The notes: generated from the letters alone by a model not told the origin. Positions 8,759 to 17,100 are shown, counted from the stretch's first letter. The stretch: DNA of 64,000 nucleotides from Ferruginibacter sp. (GCA_017983695.1 JAGOAX010000001.1:248001-312000); one strand, 5' to 3'. Program-made: numbers and translations.

Positions 8759-9859
8759 TTATGGTTTCGAAATCTCCACCAGCACATCTGCATTGCTGCC
8801 ATTGCCGGTACACAAATAAACCCTGCCGGCCGGAGAAATGCAAATATCCCGTATGCGGCCGTAGCGGTTTTTAAACAGGGTTTGCTGGCCGGTTATGCTT
8901 AAGCCGTCGCTGCTTAGTTTTAATACACGAAGGGTGGCGTCTTTTAGTGTTGCCATTAACAGGCTGTTTTGCCAGGCAGGTATGCGGCTGTTGTTGTAAT
9001 AATCTAAACCGCAAACGGCTATGGTGCTGCTGCCACTGCTCCATAAAGGTTCTTTGTTGCTGCCGGTGCAAAAAGGAGTTTCGCCTGCGTTATCGCAGGG
9101 GCCTTTTACATTAGGCCAGCCATAATTGCGGTTGCGTTCAATAATGTTTACCTCATCTTCAATATTATCGCCATGTTCGCTGGCGTATATTATGTTATTG
9201 TTAACCACAAGGCCTTGTGGGTTGCGGTGGCCGAGGCTCCACACAGGTGAGGTCGATGTTGGGTTATCAGAGGGAATCGTTCCATCTAAATTAAACCGTA
9301 ATACTTTGCCTGCGAGTGATGAGCTTGTTTGAGAAAGACTTGGCACGGCGGCATCCCCGGTTGTGGCAAACAGTTTATCTCCTAAAATCCATAAACGGCT
9401 TCCGTTGTGTATCCCCGAAGCTGGAATATTGGTGATGATATTTTTTACCACACTTAAGCTGTTATTAGAAAATTGCATCTGAACAATTTTTTCAAGATAA
9501 TTACCTCCGCTGTTATAATTGTACACAACATAAAAATTACCATTGTTTAAAAATTCAGGGTGCTGCACCATACCCAGCAAACCGCCTTCGCCATTACTAA
9601 CCACATCGGTAATTGAAGTGCTGAAAACAATATCCCCGGTTTTTGGATTTACTTTACTGATTTTTCCGCCCCTTTCCGTCATCCAGATAAAATCATCTTT
9701 GCCCCATAAAATTTCCCATGGAAAATTTAAGTTGTTCTTTAGTACCCTTACAGTATCAGTTGGCCAGTCATCGGGTACAACACCAATCTGATCATCTTTT
9801 GATTTACAGGAAAAAAAAATACCTAAAAGCAGGACTATAAGTAAGTGATTCGTACGCAT
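8759..9859 (-). CDS. glucose/sorbosone dehydrogenase family (PQQ-type) lipoprotein
   Basis: A 366-residue protein from the ATG at 9859. The signal peptide ends in the lipobox-like FFSC (Cys18). The rest matches the six-bladed propeller of soluble aldose sugar dehydrogenases: IWMTERGGKISKVN, GGLLGMVQHPEF, HNGSRLWILGDKLFATTGDA, VWSLGHRNPQGL, EDEVNIIERNRNYGWP. The family oxidises sugars with pyrroloquinoline quinone; many Bacteroidota members lack PQQ synthesis, so the true substrate and cofactor are uncertain. The longer frame from 9886 was rejected because the ATG at 9859 starts a clean signal peptide. Confidence 0.85.
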   Translation of the reverse strand: MRTNHLLIVLLLGIFFSCKSKDDQIGVVPDDWPTDTVRVLKNNLNFPWEILWGKDDFIWMTERGGKISKVNPKTGDIVFSTSITDVVSNGEGGLLGMVQHPEFLNNGNFYVVYNYNSGGNYLEKIVQMQFSNNSLSVVKNIITNIPASGIHNGSRLWILGDKLFATTGDAAVPSLSQTSSSLAGKVLRFNLDGTIPSDNPTSTSPVWSLGHRNPQGLVVNNNIIYASEHGDNIEDEVNIIERNRNYGWPNVKGPCDNAGETPFCTGSNKEPLWSSGSSTIAVCGLDYYNNSRIPAWQNSLLMATLKDATLRVLKLSSDGLSITGQQTLFKNRYGRIRDICISPAGRVYLCTGNGSNADVLVEISKP

Positions 9860-9943
9860 AGGAAGATGTTTACAGTTAGCCAGCAATTTTTCTGCCAGTT
9901 TTATTATAAAAGTTCATTATTAGCGAAATAGAGATTGTGATAG

Positions 9944-9951
9944 TACCTTTG
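9944..9951 (+). promoter_or_regulatory. TAnnTTTG (-7) box, leaderless-type, for rlmN
   Basis: TACCTTTG ends four bases before the rlmN ATG, giving the same TTTGCGCCATG junction as at 1688-1698. Confidence 0.65.
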
Positions 9952-9955
9952 CGCC

Positions 9956-11002
9956 ATGTCAGCAGGTAAAAATATACGTACACTTACGCTCCCTCAACTA
10001 AAGGAATACTTCGAATCCATCGGCGATAAAAAATTCAGGGCCATACAGGCCTATGAATGGCTATGGAAGAAAAATGCCCGCAGTTTTGATGATATGAGCA
10101 ATTTATCGCTTGAGCTGCGTAAAAAACTGGCTGAAGAGTTTGAATTGAATGCCATGACTGTGGATACCACCCAGCACAGCAGCGATGGCACTTTAAAGTC
10201 GAGGTTTAAAACATTTGACGGGCATTTGCTGGAAGGCGTAATCATTCCTACTGAAAAAAGAAATACGGCCTGCGTATCATCGCAGATAGGGTGCAGCCTT
10301 GCCTGTAAATTTTGTGCCACCGGTTTAATGGACCGCAAACGTAACCTGCATTTTGATGAGATATACGACCAGGTAGCCATATTGAATGAACAGAGCGAAA
10401 AAATGTATGGTACCGGGCTTACCAATATAGTTTACATGGGCATGGGTGAGCCTTTATTGAATTACAACAATGTTTTAAAATCTATAGAAAAAATTACTGC
10501 CAGCGACAGTATGGCGATGAGCCCCAAAAGAATTACCGTTTCCACTGCAGGTGTTGCAAAAATGATAAAACAACTGGGGGATGATAAAGTACGGTTTAAC
10601 CTGGCACTATCATTACATGCCGCTAACGATGAAAAGCGCAACACAATAATGGCTATTAACGAAACCAATAATATTGCCGCATTAACAGAAGCGCTCAATT
10701 ATTTTTACGAGCAAACCAAGAACGATATTACATTAGAATATGTGCTTTTAAAAGGCGTGAATGACAGTGTAGAAGATGCCGAAGAATTAGTAAAAGTTTA
10801 TCGCAAAATACCCACCCATTTAGTAAATGTAATTGAGTTTAATCCCGTTTCAGGCATCCCCTTCTTAAAATCGGATGAAGACACTACACAGGTGTTTACA
10901 GATTACCTTGCTAAAAACCGGGTTAATGTAAGGGTACGCCGCAGCCGTGGAAAAGATATCGATGCTGCCTGCGGACAACTGGCTAATAAAAAAAGTGCCT
11001 GA
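9956..11002 (+). CDS. rlmN: 23S rRNA (adenine-2503-C2)-methyltransferase
   Basis: A 348-residue radical SAM methyltransferase that methylates A2503 of 23S rRNA (and, in studied bacteria, A37 of some tRNAs). The iron-sulfur cluster motif CX3CX2C is at Cys113, Cys117 and Cys120 (IGCSLACKFCATG); the conserved C-terminal Cys339 (DAACGQL) is the position that carries the methyl group in the family, and Cys106 lies upstream of the cluster. GMGEPLLNYNNV is the SAM-binding segment. Length is normal. A -7 box abuts the start, so the mRNA is probably leaderless. Confidence 0.96.
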   Translation: MSAGKNIRTLTLPQLKEYFESIGDKKFRAIQAYEWLWKKNARSFDDMSNLSLELRKKLAEEFELNAMTVDTTQHSSDGTLKSRFKTFDGHLLEGVIIPTEKRNTACVSSQIGCSLACKFCATGLMDRKRNLHFDEIYDQVAILNEQSEKMYGTGLTNIVYMGMGEPLLNYNNVLKSIEKITASDSMAMSPKRITVSTAGVAKMIKQLGDDKVRFNLALSLHAANDEKRNTIMAINETNNIAALTEALNYFYEQTKNDITLEYVLLKGVNDSVEDAEELVKVYRKIPTHLVNVIEFNPVSGIPFLKSDEDTTQVFTDYLAKNRVNVRVRRSRGKDIDAACGQLANKKSA

Positions 11003-11066
11003 TTTTTCAGCGCTTTTAAACTCCCGTACTTTTTCGTGGTCTACAGCTTATAAAAAATTATAGGCC

Positions 11067-11342
11067 ATGAAAAAGATCATTTTAACCTTAGTTTTAATTG
11101 CAGGTATTTTTATTGTAACACAAGCGCAAACAAGGGGCGCTAATAGTCCAAGAAAATTTAAACAGGAAAGAAGGCTCCCTCAAAGGCTAAAACAACGACA
11201 TAAAATACGGCCGGTTGAAAGAAGGCAAAGGGCCGAATTGAGAAGAGTTCACCGCCGCCACAAGATGAGAAAACAATCGAGAACTGTAATGCTGCAAGAA
11301 CAGTTTAATCTATATAAAGTGAATGCTAAACAAGCAGCATAA
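11067..11342 (+). CDS. small polybasic secreted protein, function unknown
   Basis: A 91-residue protein with a signal peptide (cleavage likely after residue 20, TQA/QTR) and a mature part of about 71 residues with 16 Arg and 8 Lys, many as RR pairs or in RRVHRRHKMRK. No cysteine, no membrane helix after the signal and no family that I recognise. Such a basic exported protein could bind acidic envelope polymers, nucleic acid or lipid A, but this is speculation. It has its own strong terminator 40 bases downstream. Confidence 0.65.
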   Translation: MKKIILTLVLIAGIFIVTQAQTRGANSPRKFKQERRLPQRLKQRHKIRPVERRQRAELRRVHRRHKMRKQSRTVMLQEQFNLYKVNAKQAA

Positions 11343-11382
11343 AAAACAGCCGGCTATATAAATCATTAAATCCCTAGACTAA

Positions 11383-11414
11383 AAAGAGGTGCTTCAAAAA
11401 AAGCACCTCTTTCT
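11383..11414 (+). terminator. intrinsic terminator after the polybasic protein gene
   Basis: A 12-bp perfect stem (arms AAAGAGGTGCTT and complement) with an A-rich loop and TTTCTTATT downstream. Confidence 0.85.
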
Positions 11415-11464
11415 TATTAAGTTCGTCGTTTCAGCTACGACAAACGGCTTTAATTTTAAATGGT

Positions 11465-11472
11465 TACCTTTG
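11465..11472 (+). promoter_or_regulatory. TAnnTTTG (-7) box for the RluB-like gene
   Basis: TACCTTTG, 41 bases upstream of the ATG at 11514. Confidence 0.55.
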
Positions 11473-11513
11473 CCCTTCACTACTGTTGTAATAACAGCAA
11501 AAACTTCAACCAT

Positions 11514-12539
11514 ATGAGCCAGTCTCCGTTTCAAAAATTTGTAGCCCCAAAAAAGAATAGTGTAGTTAAAGAAGAGTTTCGCCAGGAAAAGAAAAAATAC
11601 CGTAAAGAGCGTAATGCCTTTTTTGAGGAGAAAAAGAAGGAGGAATACCTTGCACGCCAGGCAAAAAAAGGCGGTATGGCAACAAAAGCTGCCGATAATG
11701 CAAAAGGCAAAACTCCTGCAGCAGTAACTGAGAACAAACCCCGGGGAGCAGCAAAAACACCTCATCAAAAATCGGCTAAAGTAATTGCAGCTAACGACAA
11801 TGCACCAACCGGCGTAATGCCGCTTAATAAATACCTGGCGCATTGTGGCGTATGTAGCCGGCGTGATGCTGTAGGATTAATAAATACGGGTAAAATAAAA
11901 GTAAACGGCACCATTGCTACCGAGCCGGGCTATAAAGTAACCCCTTCGGATGAAGTAATATTTAATGGCAAAAAATTATTTGTTACTAAAAACCTGGTGT
12001 ATATCTTATTAAATAAACCTAAAGATTATATTACCACCACCGATGATCCGCAGGGCAGAAAAACAGTATTGCAACTGATACAGAAAGCCACCACTGAAAG
12101 AGTATATCCCATTGGCAGGTTAGACAGGAATACGTCTGGCGTATTGTTATTAACCAACGATGGTGACCTTACACAAAAATTATCGCACCCCAGCTACGAA
12201 ATAAAGAAAATTTACGAGGTTAAATTAGATAAGCCACTTACAAAAACTGACTTTGATAAAATTTTAAAAGGATTAAAACTGGAAGATGGCGAAATTAATG
12301 TTGACAGCTTGGCTTATGCAGACAGTAAAGACAAATCAATAATTGGTATTGAATTACATAGCGGCCGTAACAGAATTGTACGCCGCATATTTGAACATTT
12401 AGGTTACGATGTTAAAGGTCTTGACAGGGTGATGTACGCCAACCTTACCAAAAAGAATGTAGAGCGTAGCAAGTGGCGCTTTTTAAGCGAAAAAGAAATC
12501 CGCTTATTAAAATACATGAATGCTTCAAAAAAGAAATAA
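11514..12539 (+). CDS. rluB: RluB/RsuA-family rRNA pseudouridine synthase
   Basis: A 341-residue protein. Residues 1-100 are a low-complexity Lys/Glu/Ala-rich extension, 103-150 an S4 RNA-binding domain (PLNKYLAHCGVCSRR), and about 160-335 the catalytic domain with Asp204 in GRLDRNTSG. The family makes pseudouridine in 23S rRNA (RluB, position 2605 in E. coli) or related sites; the exact site is inferred. The start at 11514 was chosen because the frame from 11460 has no family-like sequence before MSQSPFQKF. A second pseudouridine synthase gene follows 11 bases downstream. Confidence 0.85.
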   Translation: MSQSPFQKFVAPKKNSVVKEEFRQEKKKYRKERNAFFEEKKKEEYLARQAKKGGMATKAADNAKGKTPAAVTENKPRGAAKTPHQKSAKVIAANDNAPTGVMPLNKYLAHCGVCSRRDAVGLINTGKIKVNGTIATEPGYKVTPSDEVIFNGKKLFVTKNLVYILLNKPKDYITTTDDPQGRKTVLQLIQKATTERVYPIGRLDRNTSGVLLLTNDGDLTQKLSHPSYEIKKIYEVKLDKPLTKTDFDKILKGLKLEDGEINVDSLAYADSKDKSIIGIELHSGRNRIVRRIFEHLGYDVKGLDRVMYANLTKKNVERSKWRFLSEKEIRLLKYMNASKKK

Positions 12540-12550
12540 GTTTTTCTCCA

Positions 12551-13330
12551 ATGAAATTTAGTATTCCAAATAACCAGGATGCTTCAAATGATAAAGCTGC
12601 CGGATCTCCTTTAAAAGGGGTAGGTAGCATCATTGTTTTTGAAAATGATGATTTTGTTGCTATAAATAAACCTGCAGGTTTATTATCTATCCCCGACAGA
12701 ACACAAAGTGCCCTTTCACTTAAAGATATGCTTATTGAAAAGTACGGCTCCATTTTTACCGTTCACCGTTTAGATAAGGATACCAGTGGAATGATCATAT
12801 TTGCAAAGCATGAGACTGCTCATAAATTTTTATCGCAGGCTTTTGAAGAAAGAAAGGTAGAAAAATATTACCGTGGTATTGTGCATGGCTCTCTTGCAGA
12901 AAAAAAAGGAACCATTGATGCACCAATAAGTGAACATCCATTACACAAAGGATTAATGACAGTGCACCGCAATGGCAAAGCTTCTGTAACAGATTACGAA
13001 GTAATTGAAGAACACAAATCATTTTCATTATTACAATTTCAATTACATACCGGCCGTACCCACCAGATAAGGGTGCATTGCAAAAACATTGGGCACCCAT
13101 TAGCCTGTGATGAATTGTATGGTGATGGAAAACCTGTTTTGCTTTCTGCAATAAAAAAGAAATTTAAACTAAGTAAACACGACGAAGAAGAACGGCCGAT
13201 GCTTAACCGCCTGGCTTTACATTCTTACTGCCTTAAGTTTACTGATGCCGGCGGCAATGAATTTAATTTAATTGCTGAATTGCCAAAAGATATGAGGGCT
13301 TTGCTGCAACAGTTGAAAAAAAATAATTGA
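12551..13330 (+). CDS. RluA-family pseudouridine synthase
   Basis: A 259-residue protein with the RluA-type catalytic motif HRLDKDTSG (Asp75) and the late motif HTGRTHQIRVH. It lacks an S4 domain at the N-terminus, unlike RluC/RluD, so it fits the RluA/YqcB-like single-domain class; the target (rRNA or tRNA) cannot be told. The longer frame starting at 12473 would overlap the upstream gene by 67 bases and adds a non-family sequence; the ATG at 12551 gives an 11-base spacing. Probably co-transcribed with the RluB-like gene. Confidence 0.85.
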   Translation: MKFSIPNNQDASNDKAAGSPLKGVGSIIVFENDDFVAINKPAGLLSIPDRTQSALSLKDMLIEKYGSIFTVHRLDKDTSGMIIFAKHETAHKFLSQAFEERKVEKYYRGIVHGSLAEKKGTIDAPISEHPLHKGLMTVHRNGKASVTDYEVIEEHKSFSLLQFQLHTGRTHQIRVHCKNIGHPLACDELYGDGKPVLLSAIKKKFKLSKHDEEERPMLNRLALHSYCLKFTDAGGNEFNLIAELPKDMRALLQQLKKNN

Positions 13331-13356
13331 TTCTTCAGGCTTCCGGAGTCTTGAAA

Positions 13357-13384
13357 ATAAAAAAGCCATTCATTACGAACGGCC
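13357..13384 (-). terminator. intrinsic terminator after the peroxiredoxin gene
   Basis: On the minus strand GCCGTTC, a five-base loop, GAATGGC (one G-U pair), then a T run. Confidence 0.75.
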
Positions 13385-13406
13385 ATAAAACTAAACCCCG
13401 GAAAAA

Positions 13407-14045
13407 TCAGTCAATATTTGGTTGCGGTGTATAACGCAAATAAGGTTTTACAATGTCAAGTCCTTTTGGAAATTTCTTTATTGCATCTTCGGTACTAACC
13501 GCAGGTACAACAATAACACGTTCGCCTGCTGTCCAGTTGGCCGGTGTGGCCACACTATAGTTTGCTGTAAGCTGTAAAGAATCTACCACACGTAATACTT
13601 CTACAAAATTTCTTCCGGTAGATGCAGGATAAGTGATGATTAATTTAACCGCTTTATCTGGCCCTATAACCACCAACGAACGAACAGTTGCTGTAGCAGA
13701 TGCATTAGGATGAATAAAATCGTACAGTGTTGATACTTCACGGCTGTCATCCGCTATAATTGGAAATTCTACTGAGCAATGCTGTGTTTCATTGATATCA
13801 CTGATCCAACTTAAATGTTTATCCACCGGATCAACACTTAATGCCAATACTTTTACATTGCGTTTTGCAAATTCATCTTTTAAAGCCGCTGTACGCCCCA
13901 GTTCGGTTGTACAAACCGGTGTATAATCTGCAGGATGGGAAAAAAGTATACCCCAGGAATCCCCTAAATATTCATAAAAATCAATTTCGCCTAAAGATGT
14001 TTTTGCTTTAAAGTTGGGCGCAATATCCCCTAATCGTAAACTCAT
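13407..14045 (-). CDS. 1-Cys peroxiredoxin (Prx6/AhpC-TSA family)
   Basis: A 212-residue peroxiredoxin that reduces hydrogen and organic peroxides. The peroxidatic Cys45 is in HPADYTPVCTTELGR. No resolving cysteine appears in the visible C-terminal domain, and the length and PNID-type end fit the 1-Cys Prx6 class. A start at 14066 would use a TTG that is part of the -7 box TATATTTG, so the ATG at 14045 (MSLRLGDIAPNF) is preferred. The gene is divergent from an Rrf2 regulator across about 90 bases, which suggests control by that regulator. Confidence 0.92.
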   Translation of the reverse strand: MSLRLGDIAPNFKAKTSLGEIDFYEYLGDSWGILFSHPADYTPVCTTELGRTAALKDEFAKRNVKVLALSVDPVDKHLSWISDINETQHCSVEFPIIADDSREVSTLYDFIHPNASATATVRSLVVIGPDKAVKLIITYPASTGRNFVEVLRVVDSLQLTANYSVATPANWTAGERVIVVPAVSTEDAIKKFPKGLDIVKPYLRYTPQPNID

Positions 14046-14063
14046 ATTGGTTGTTTTAGGCTG

Positions 14064-14071
14064 CAAATATA
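14064..14071 (-). promoter_or_regulatory. TAnnTTTG (-7) box of the peroxiredoxin gene
   Basis: TATATTTG on the minus strand, 18 bases upstream of the ATG at 14045. It overlaps a TTG that could be mistaken for a start codon. Confidence 0.6.
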
Positions 14072-14114
14072 ATTACTCTATCAAACAAATAGACTACTAT
14101 TATAAAATATTTTT

Positions 14115-14122
14115 TATCTTTG
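14115..14122 (+). promoter_or_regulatory. TAnnTTTG (-7) box of the Rrf2 gene
   Basis: TATCTTTG, 16 bases upstream of the ATG at 14139; the opposite-strand box of the peroxiredoxin promoter lies 43 bases away. Confidence 0.6.
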
Positions 14123-14138
14123 TTTATATTTAATTGCC

Positions 14139-14552
14139 ATGCTGAGTAAAAAAACACAATACGGATTAAAAGCGCTGGGTTACCTGGCCTCTAAATACGG
14201 CGAAGGGCCTGTATTAATTTCGGAAATTGCCCTAAGAAAAAAAATACCCATTAAATTTTTGGAAAGCATCCTTTTACAGTTAAAAAACAAAGGCGTGTTA
14301 GACAGTAAGAAGGGTAAGGGTGGCGGATATTTCCTGGCAAACTCTCCCAAAAAAACAACATTAGCATTTGCTATTCGTATTGTAGATGGGCCAATAGCCA
14401 TGATACCCTGTGTAAGTTTAAATTTTTATGAAAAGTGTAAGGACTGCAACGAGGCCACCTGCGGCTTAAATAAAGCCATGGCTTTTACAAGAGATGCCAC
14501 TTTAAAAATTTTAGAAAAGAAAACACTTTACGACTTAATAGATACGGAGTGA
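14139..14552 (+). CDS. Rrf2-family transcriptional regulator
   Basis: A 137-residue winged-helix regulator (MLSKKTQYGLKALGYLA, then ISEIALRKKIPIKFLESILLQL and GGGYFLA for the wing). The region 91-108 has four cysteines (Cys91, Cys100, Cys103, Cys108), the place where IscR/NsrR-type members bind an iron-sulfur cluster, so redox or NO sensing is plausible. It is divergent from a peroxiredoxin gene, which is the obvious candidate target besides its own promoter. Convergent with dinB, 10 bases apart. Confidence 0.88.
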   Translation: MLSKKTQYGLKALGYLASKYGEGPVLISEIALRKKIPIKFLESILLQLKNKGVLDSKKGKGGGYFLANSPKKTTLAFAIRIVDGPIAMIPCVSLNFYEKCKDCNEATCGLNKAMAFTRDATLKILEKKTLYDLIDTE

Positions 14553-14562
14553 TTGTGAAGTT

Positions 14563-15708
14563 TTAGTTTGAAGAGGCCCTTTTTACCGAAGCCTTTCCAA
14601 ACCGTTGCTTTACATTATCTATTGCTTTATACAAATCATTTTTTCGTTCCACATCATCAAACAAATTAGTTTGCACAGCATCATTGGTTAATTCACTTAG
14701 CCGTACACCGAGCAAACGTATCGGCTGGCCTTTTTTCCATAGCTTGTTAAACAATTCTTTTGCAACCGGGATAATTTCATCGTCGGCACAGGTGTAATCA
14801 ATGGTAGTTTGCCGGGATGTGGTTTCAAAATCGGGGTAACGTATTTTAACCGCCACGCATCCTGCCACTTTTCCATCCTGCCGTAATTCGTAGGCAATCC
14901 GTTCCACCATCCTTACCAATTCGCTCATTAAATAATTAATGTCGGTTTTATTTTCATCAAAAGTATGTTCTGTAGAAACTGATTTTGCTTCATGATATTG
15001 TGATACTTCACGGTCATGTATGCCATGGCTTTTATACCAGAGATCAACACCCCATTTACCCAAACGTTCTTCCAGCTCTTCCACCTTTCTTTCACTGATG
15101 TGTTTAATTAAAGTAATCCCCATTGCTTTCAACGCATCGTAGGTATGGTCCCCCACTCCCGGAATTTTGCTTACCGGCATCGGTGCTAAAAATTCTTTTT
15201 CTTTTCCAAAAGGCACCTGCAAATAACCATTGGGCTTGGCTTCATCGGTGGCAATTTTTGCCAACATTTTATTACTGGCCAATCCAAATGAAATGGGCAG
15301 TTTCGTTTCATCAATGATCTCCTGCCGCAGATCAATTGTCCATTGCAGCGGATTAAAAAATTTCTCCATCCCTGTAAGATCAATGTAAAACTCATCAACA
15401 GATGCTTTTTCAAACAGCGGTGCTTTTGCTGCAATAATCTGTGTAACCCAGCGGCTGTATTTACTGTACTCTCCCCTGCTGCCATTGGCCACAATTAAAT
15501 GGGGGCATAATTGAAAAGCTTTTTTTGATGGCATGCCGGAATGAATTCCAAATTTACGGGCTGCATAACTGCATGCTGCCACCACACCACGATCCCTGCC
15601 GCCAACAATTACGGGCTTATCTTTTAATGAGGGATTGTTCAGTATTTCTACCGATACAAAAAATGAATCGAGATCGAAATGGGCTATAATGCGTTGAAGA
15701 GAGTTCAC
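14563..15708 (-). CDS. dinB: DNA polymerase IV (Y family)
   Basis: A 381-residue translesion polymerase. Metal-binding acidic residues are visible at Asp12/Asp14 (HFDLDSFFVSVE) and Asp105/Glu106 (KASVDEFYID); CSYAARKFGIHSGMP is the finger segment; KIPGVGDHTYDALKAMGI is a helix-hairpin-helix; the little-finger domain lies at about 240-355. A canonical beta-clamp peptide is not clear, though QTNLFDD at about 349-355 fits a clamp-binding motif (QxxLF). Likely a damage-response gene, but no operator can be recognised. Confidence 0.93.
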   Translation of the reverse strand: MNSLQRIIAHFDLDSFFVSVEILNNPSLKDKPVIVGGRDRGVVAACSYAARKFGIHSGMPSKKAFQLCPHLIVANGSRGEYSKYSRWVTQIIAAKAPLFEKASVDEFYIDLTGMEKFFNPLQWTIDLRQEIIDETKLPISFGLASNKMLAKIATDEAKPNGYLQVPFGKEKEFLAPMPVSKIPGVGDHTYDALKAMGITLIKHISERKVEELEERLGKWGVDLWYKSHGIHDREVSQYHEAKSVSTEHTFDENKTDINYLMSELVRMVERIAYELRQDGKVAGCVAVKIRYPDFETTSRQTTIDYTCADDEIIPVAKELFNKLWKKGQPIRLLGVRLSELTNDAVQTNLFDDVERKNDLYKAIDNVKQRFGKASVKRASSN

Positions 15709-15755
15709 GCTACTAATTTACGAAATTTACATTGAGCATGAAGAAATGACATTGG

Positions 15756-15781
15756 CACGCAGTGGCGCAGAGAACGCAGAG
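15756..15781. repeat. short CGCAG-word repeat between dinB and rimM
   Basis: Three CGCAG words (CGCAGTGG, CGCAGAGAA, CGCAGAG) in the dinB-rimM spacer, much richer in G+C than its surroundings. Confidence 0.5.
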
Positions 15782-15784
15782 ATA

Positions 15785-16300
15785 TTATTTGTATATTTCC
15801 AGCAACCCATCGGGAAGTGTAACAAATACTTTCCTGTTTTTTTGATCAACTTTTTCCAGGCTGTCTTCGTGAATGGGAATCAAAGCCTCTTTACCGTTGT
15901 AAGTAATGCTGCAGAGTATCTGGTGCGGCTGTTCAATAACTTCTTCTATTATACCAATCTCTTCGCCATCATTTACCATCATAAAACCAAGCATGGCAAT
16001 GGGTGATGATTTGGCGGCAAATTTTTTAAAATCTTCATCGGTGATCCAAACTTCTTTGGGTGTAAGTTTACGTGCCACTTCTACAATATCAATACCTTCT
16101 AGTTTTATTACCGTTTCACTATCACTCCTGATTTTTGCAGCCTGGATAAAATACGGAATAAAATTATCTTTTTTATCTTCCAGAAAAATGGCTTCCAAAC
16201 CTTTGAGTGCTGTTTTTTTTCCCAGGTTATGCTGTAACACCAATTCACCTTTTAAACCGGTGCTTGCGGCTAATTTTCCTATTTTAAAGTATTCATTCAT
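15785..16300 (-). CDS. rimM: ribosome maturation factor RimM
   Basis: A 171-residue 30S assembly factor. The N-terminal domain starts FKIGKLAASTGLKGELVLQH and the PRC-barrel part (about 95-170) contains EIGIIEEVIEQPHQILCSI and ALIPIHEDSLEKVD. It binds S19 and helps maturation of 16S rRNA in the 30S head. rpsP lies upstream on the same strand, the usual partner, but a terminator and about 250 bases separate them here. Confidence 0.92.
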   Translation of the reverse strand: MNEYFKIGKLAASTGLKGELVLQHNLGKKTALKGLEAIFLEDKKDNFIPYFIQAAKIRSDSETVIKLEGIDIVEVARKLTPKEVWITDEDFKKFAAKSSPIAMLGFMMVNDGEEIGIIEEVIEQPHQILCSITYNGKEALIPIHEDSLEKVDQKNRKVFVTLPDGLLEIYK

Positions 16301-16446
16301 TAGAATGTTTGTTGTTTTGGGTTTGTATTTTTCAGTTTGTTCAAATCAACCAATTCTTAGTTTGTAAAAATAGTTTAATTGTTGATGGTGTTACCTGAAT
16401 AGATTTAGATGTGTAAAACATGATTAAAGACCAATAGAAATTTTCT

Positions 16447-16489
16447 GTACAAGAGTGCGACGCCAACGAAGATCAATAAAGAAATACAG
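16447..16489. repeat. dispersed repeat copy A
   Basis: GTACAAGAGTGCGACGCCAA, eight variable bases, then AATAAAGA-ATA-AG. The second copy is at 41446-41488 with the same order and spacing. Confidence 0.7.
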
Positions 16490-16497
16490 GCTGGCTC

Positions 16498-16531
16498 ATA
16501 AAAAAAGTTCCGCTAAAAAATAACGGAACTT
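16498..16531 (-). terminator. intrinsic terminator after rpsP
   Basis: Stem AAGTTCCG / CGGAACTT with a T-rich loop on the minus strand, followed by a T run. Confidence 0.85.
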
Positions 16532-16557
16532 AAAAGAATTAACGGAACAGAGGTTAC

Positions 16558-17037
16558 TTATTCTTCTGTTTTGGTTTCTTCTGCCGGTGCTTCTGCTGGG
16601 GTAGCTACTGCTACTGGGGCTTCGGCAACTTTGCGTACTATGGGAGTATTACGTTTGTCCATACGTGCCTTTTTATGTGCACCCTGGCGTTTTGCGATAT
16701 GAGCATCATGCTCTACGCTCCACTTTGTAAACTTCTCCATAGCTGCTGCTTCATCAAATAAACCGAGGCCAACACCACGCAGTAAATGCTTTAAGTACAG
16801 TACACCTTTAAACGAAAGGATACGGCGTACAGTATCGGTGGGTTGAGCACCTTTTTGCAGCCAGTCCAATGCTTTTTGACGATCTACCTGAATTGTAGCA
16901 GGAACAGTCAAAGGATTGTACGTACCTAATTTTTGAATGAATTTACCATCACGTGGGCTTCTGCCGTCTGCGATTACGATGAAATAGAATGGTCTCTTTT
17001 TTGAGCCATGTCTTTGCAGTCTCATTTTTACAGCCAT
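16558..17037 (-). CDS. rpsP: 30S ribosomal protein S16
   Basis: A 159-residue bS16. The first 80 residues are the standard fold ([35 protein letters not shown]-like, [19 protein letters not shown]). The C-terminal 70 residues are a Lys/Ala/Glu-rich extension ending in an acidic tail, longer than the 80-90 residues in E. coli but common in Bacteroidota. It has a -7 box 55 bases upstream and a terminator downstream, so it is a single-gene unit. Confidence 0.96.
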   Translation of the reverse strand: MAVKMRLQRHGSKKRPFYFIVIADGRSPRDGKFIQKLGTYNPLTVPATIQVDRQKALDWLQKGAQPTDTVRRILSFKGVLYLKHLLRGVGLGLFDEAAAMEKFTKWSVEHDAHIAKRQGAHKKARMDKRNTPIVRKVAEAPVAVATPAEAPAEETKTEE

Positions 17038-17092
17038 AAAATAGAAATTTTTGGTTGTTACTAAATAGGGTTTCTTCCTTAAAAAAGGTCTG

Positions 17093-17100
17093 CAAATATA
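17093..17100 (-). promoter_or_regulatory. TAnnTTTG (-7) box of rpsP
   Basis: TATATTTG on the minus strand; leader of about 50 bases to the rpsP ATG. Confidence 0.6.

Noticed and set aside
12473-12550. N-terminal extension of the RluA-family protein
   Set aside because: It overlaps the previous gene by 67 bases and has no family similarity; the ATG at 12551 fits.
14046-14066. TTG start of the peroxiredoxin adding seven residues
   Set aside because: The TTG is part of the -7 box TATATTTG, and the family starts at MSLRLGD.
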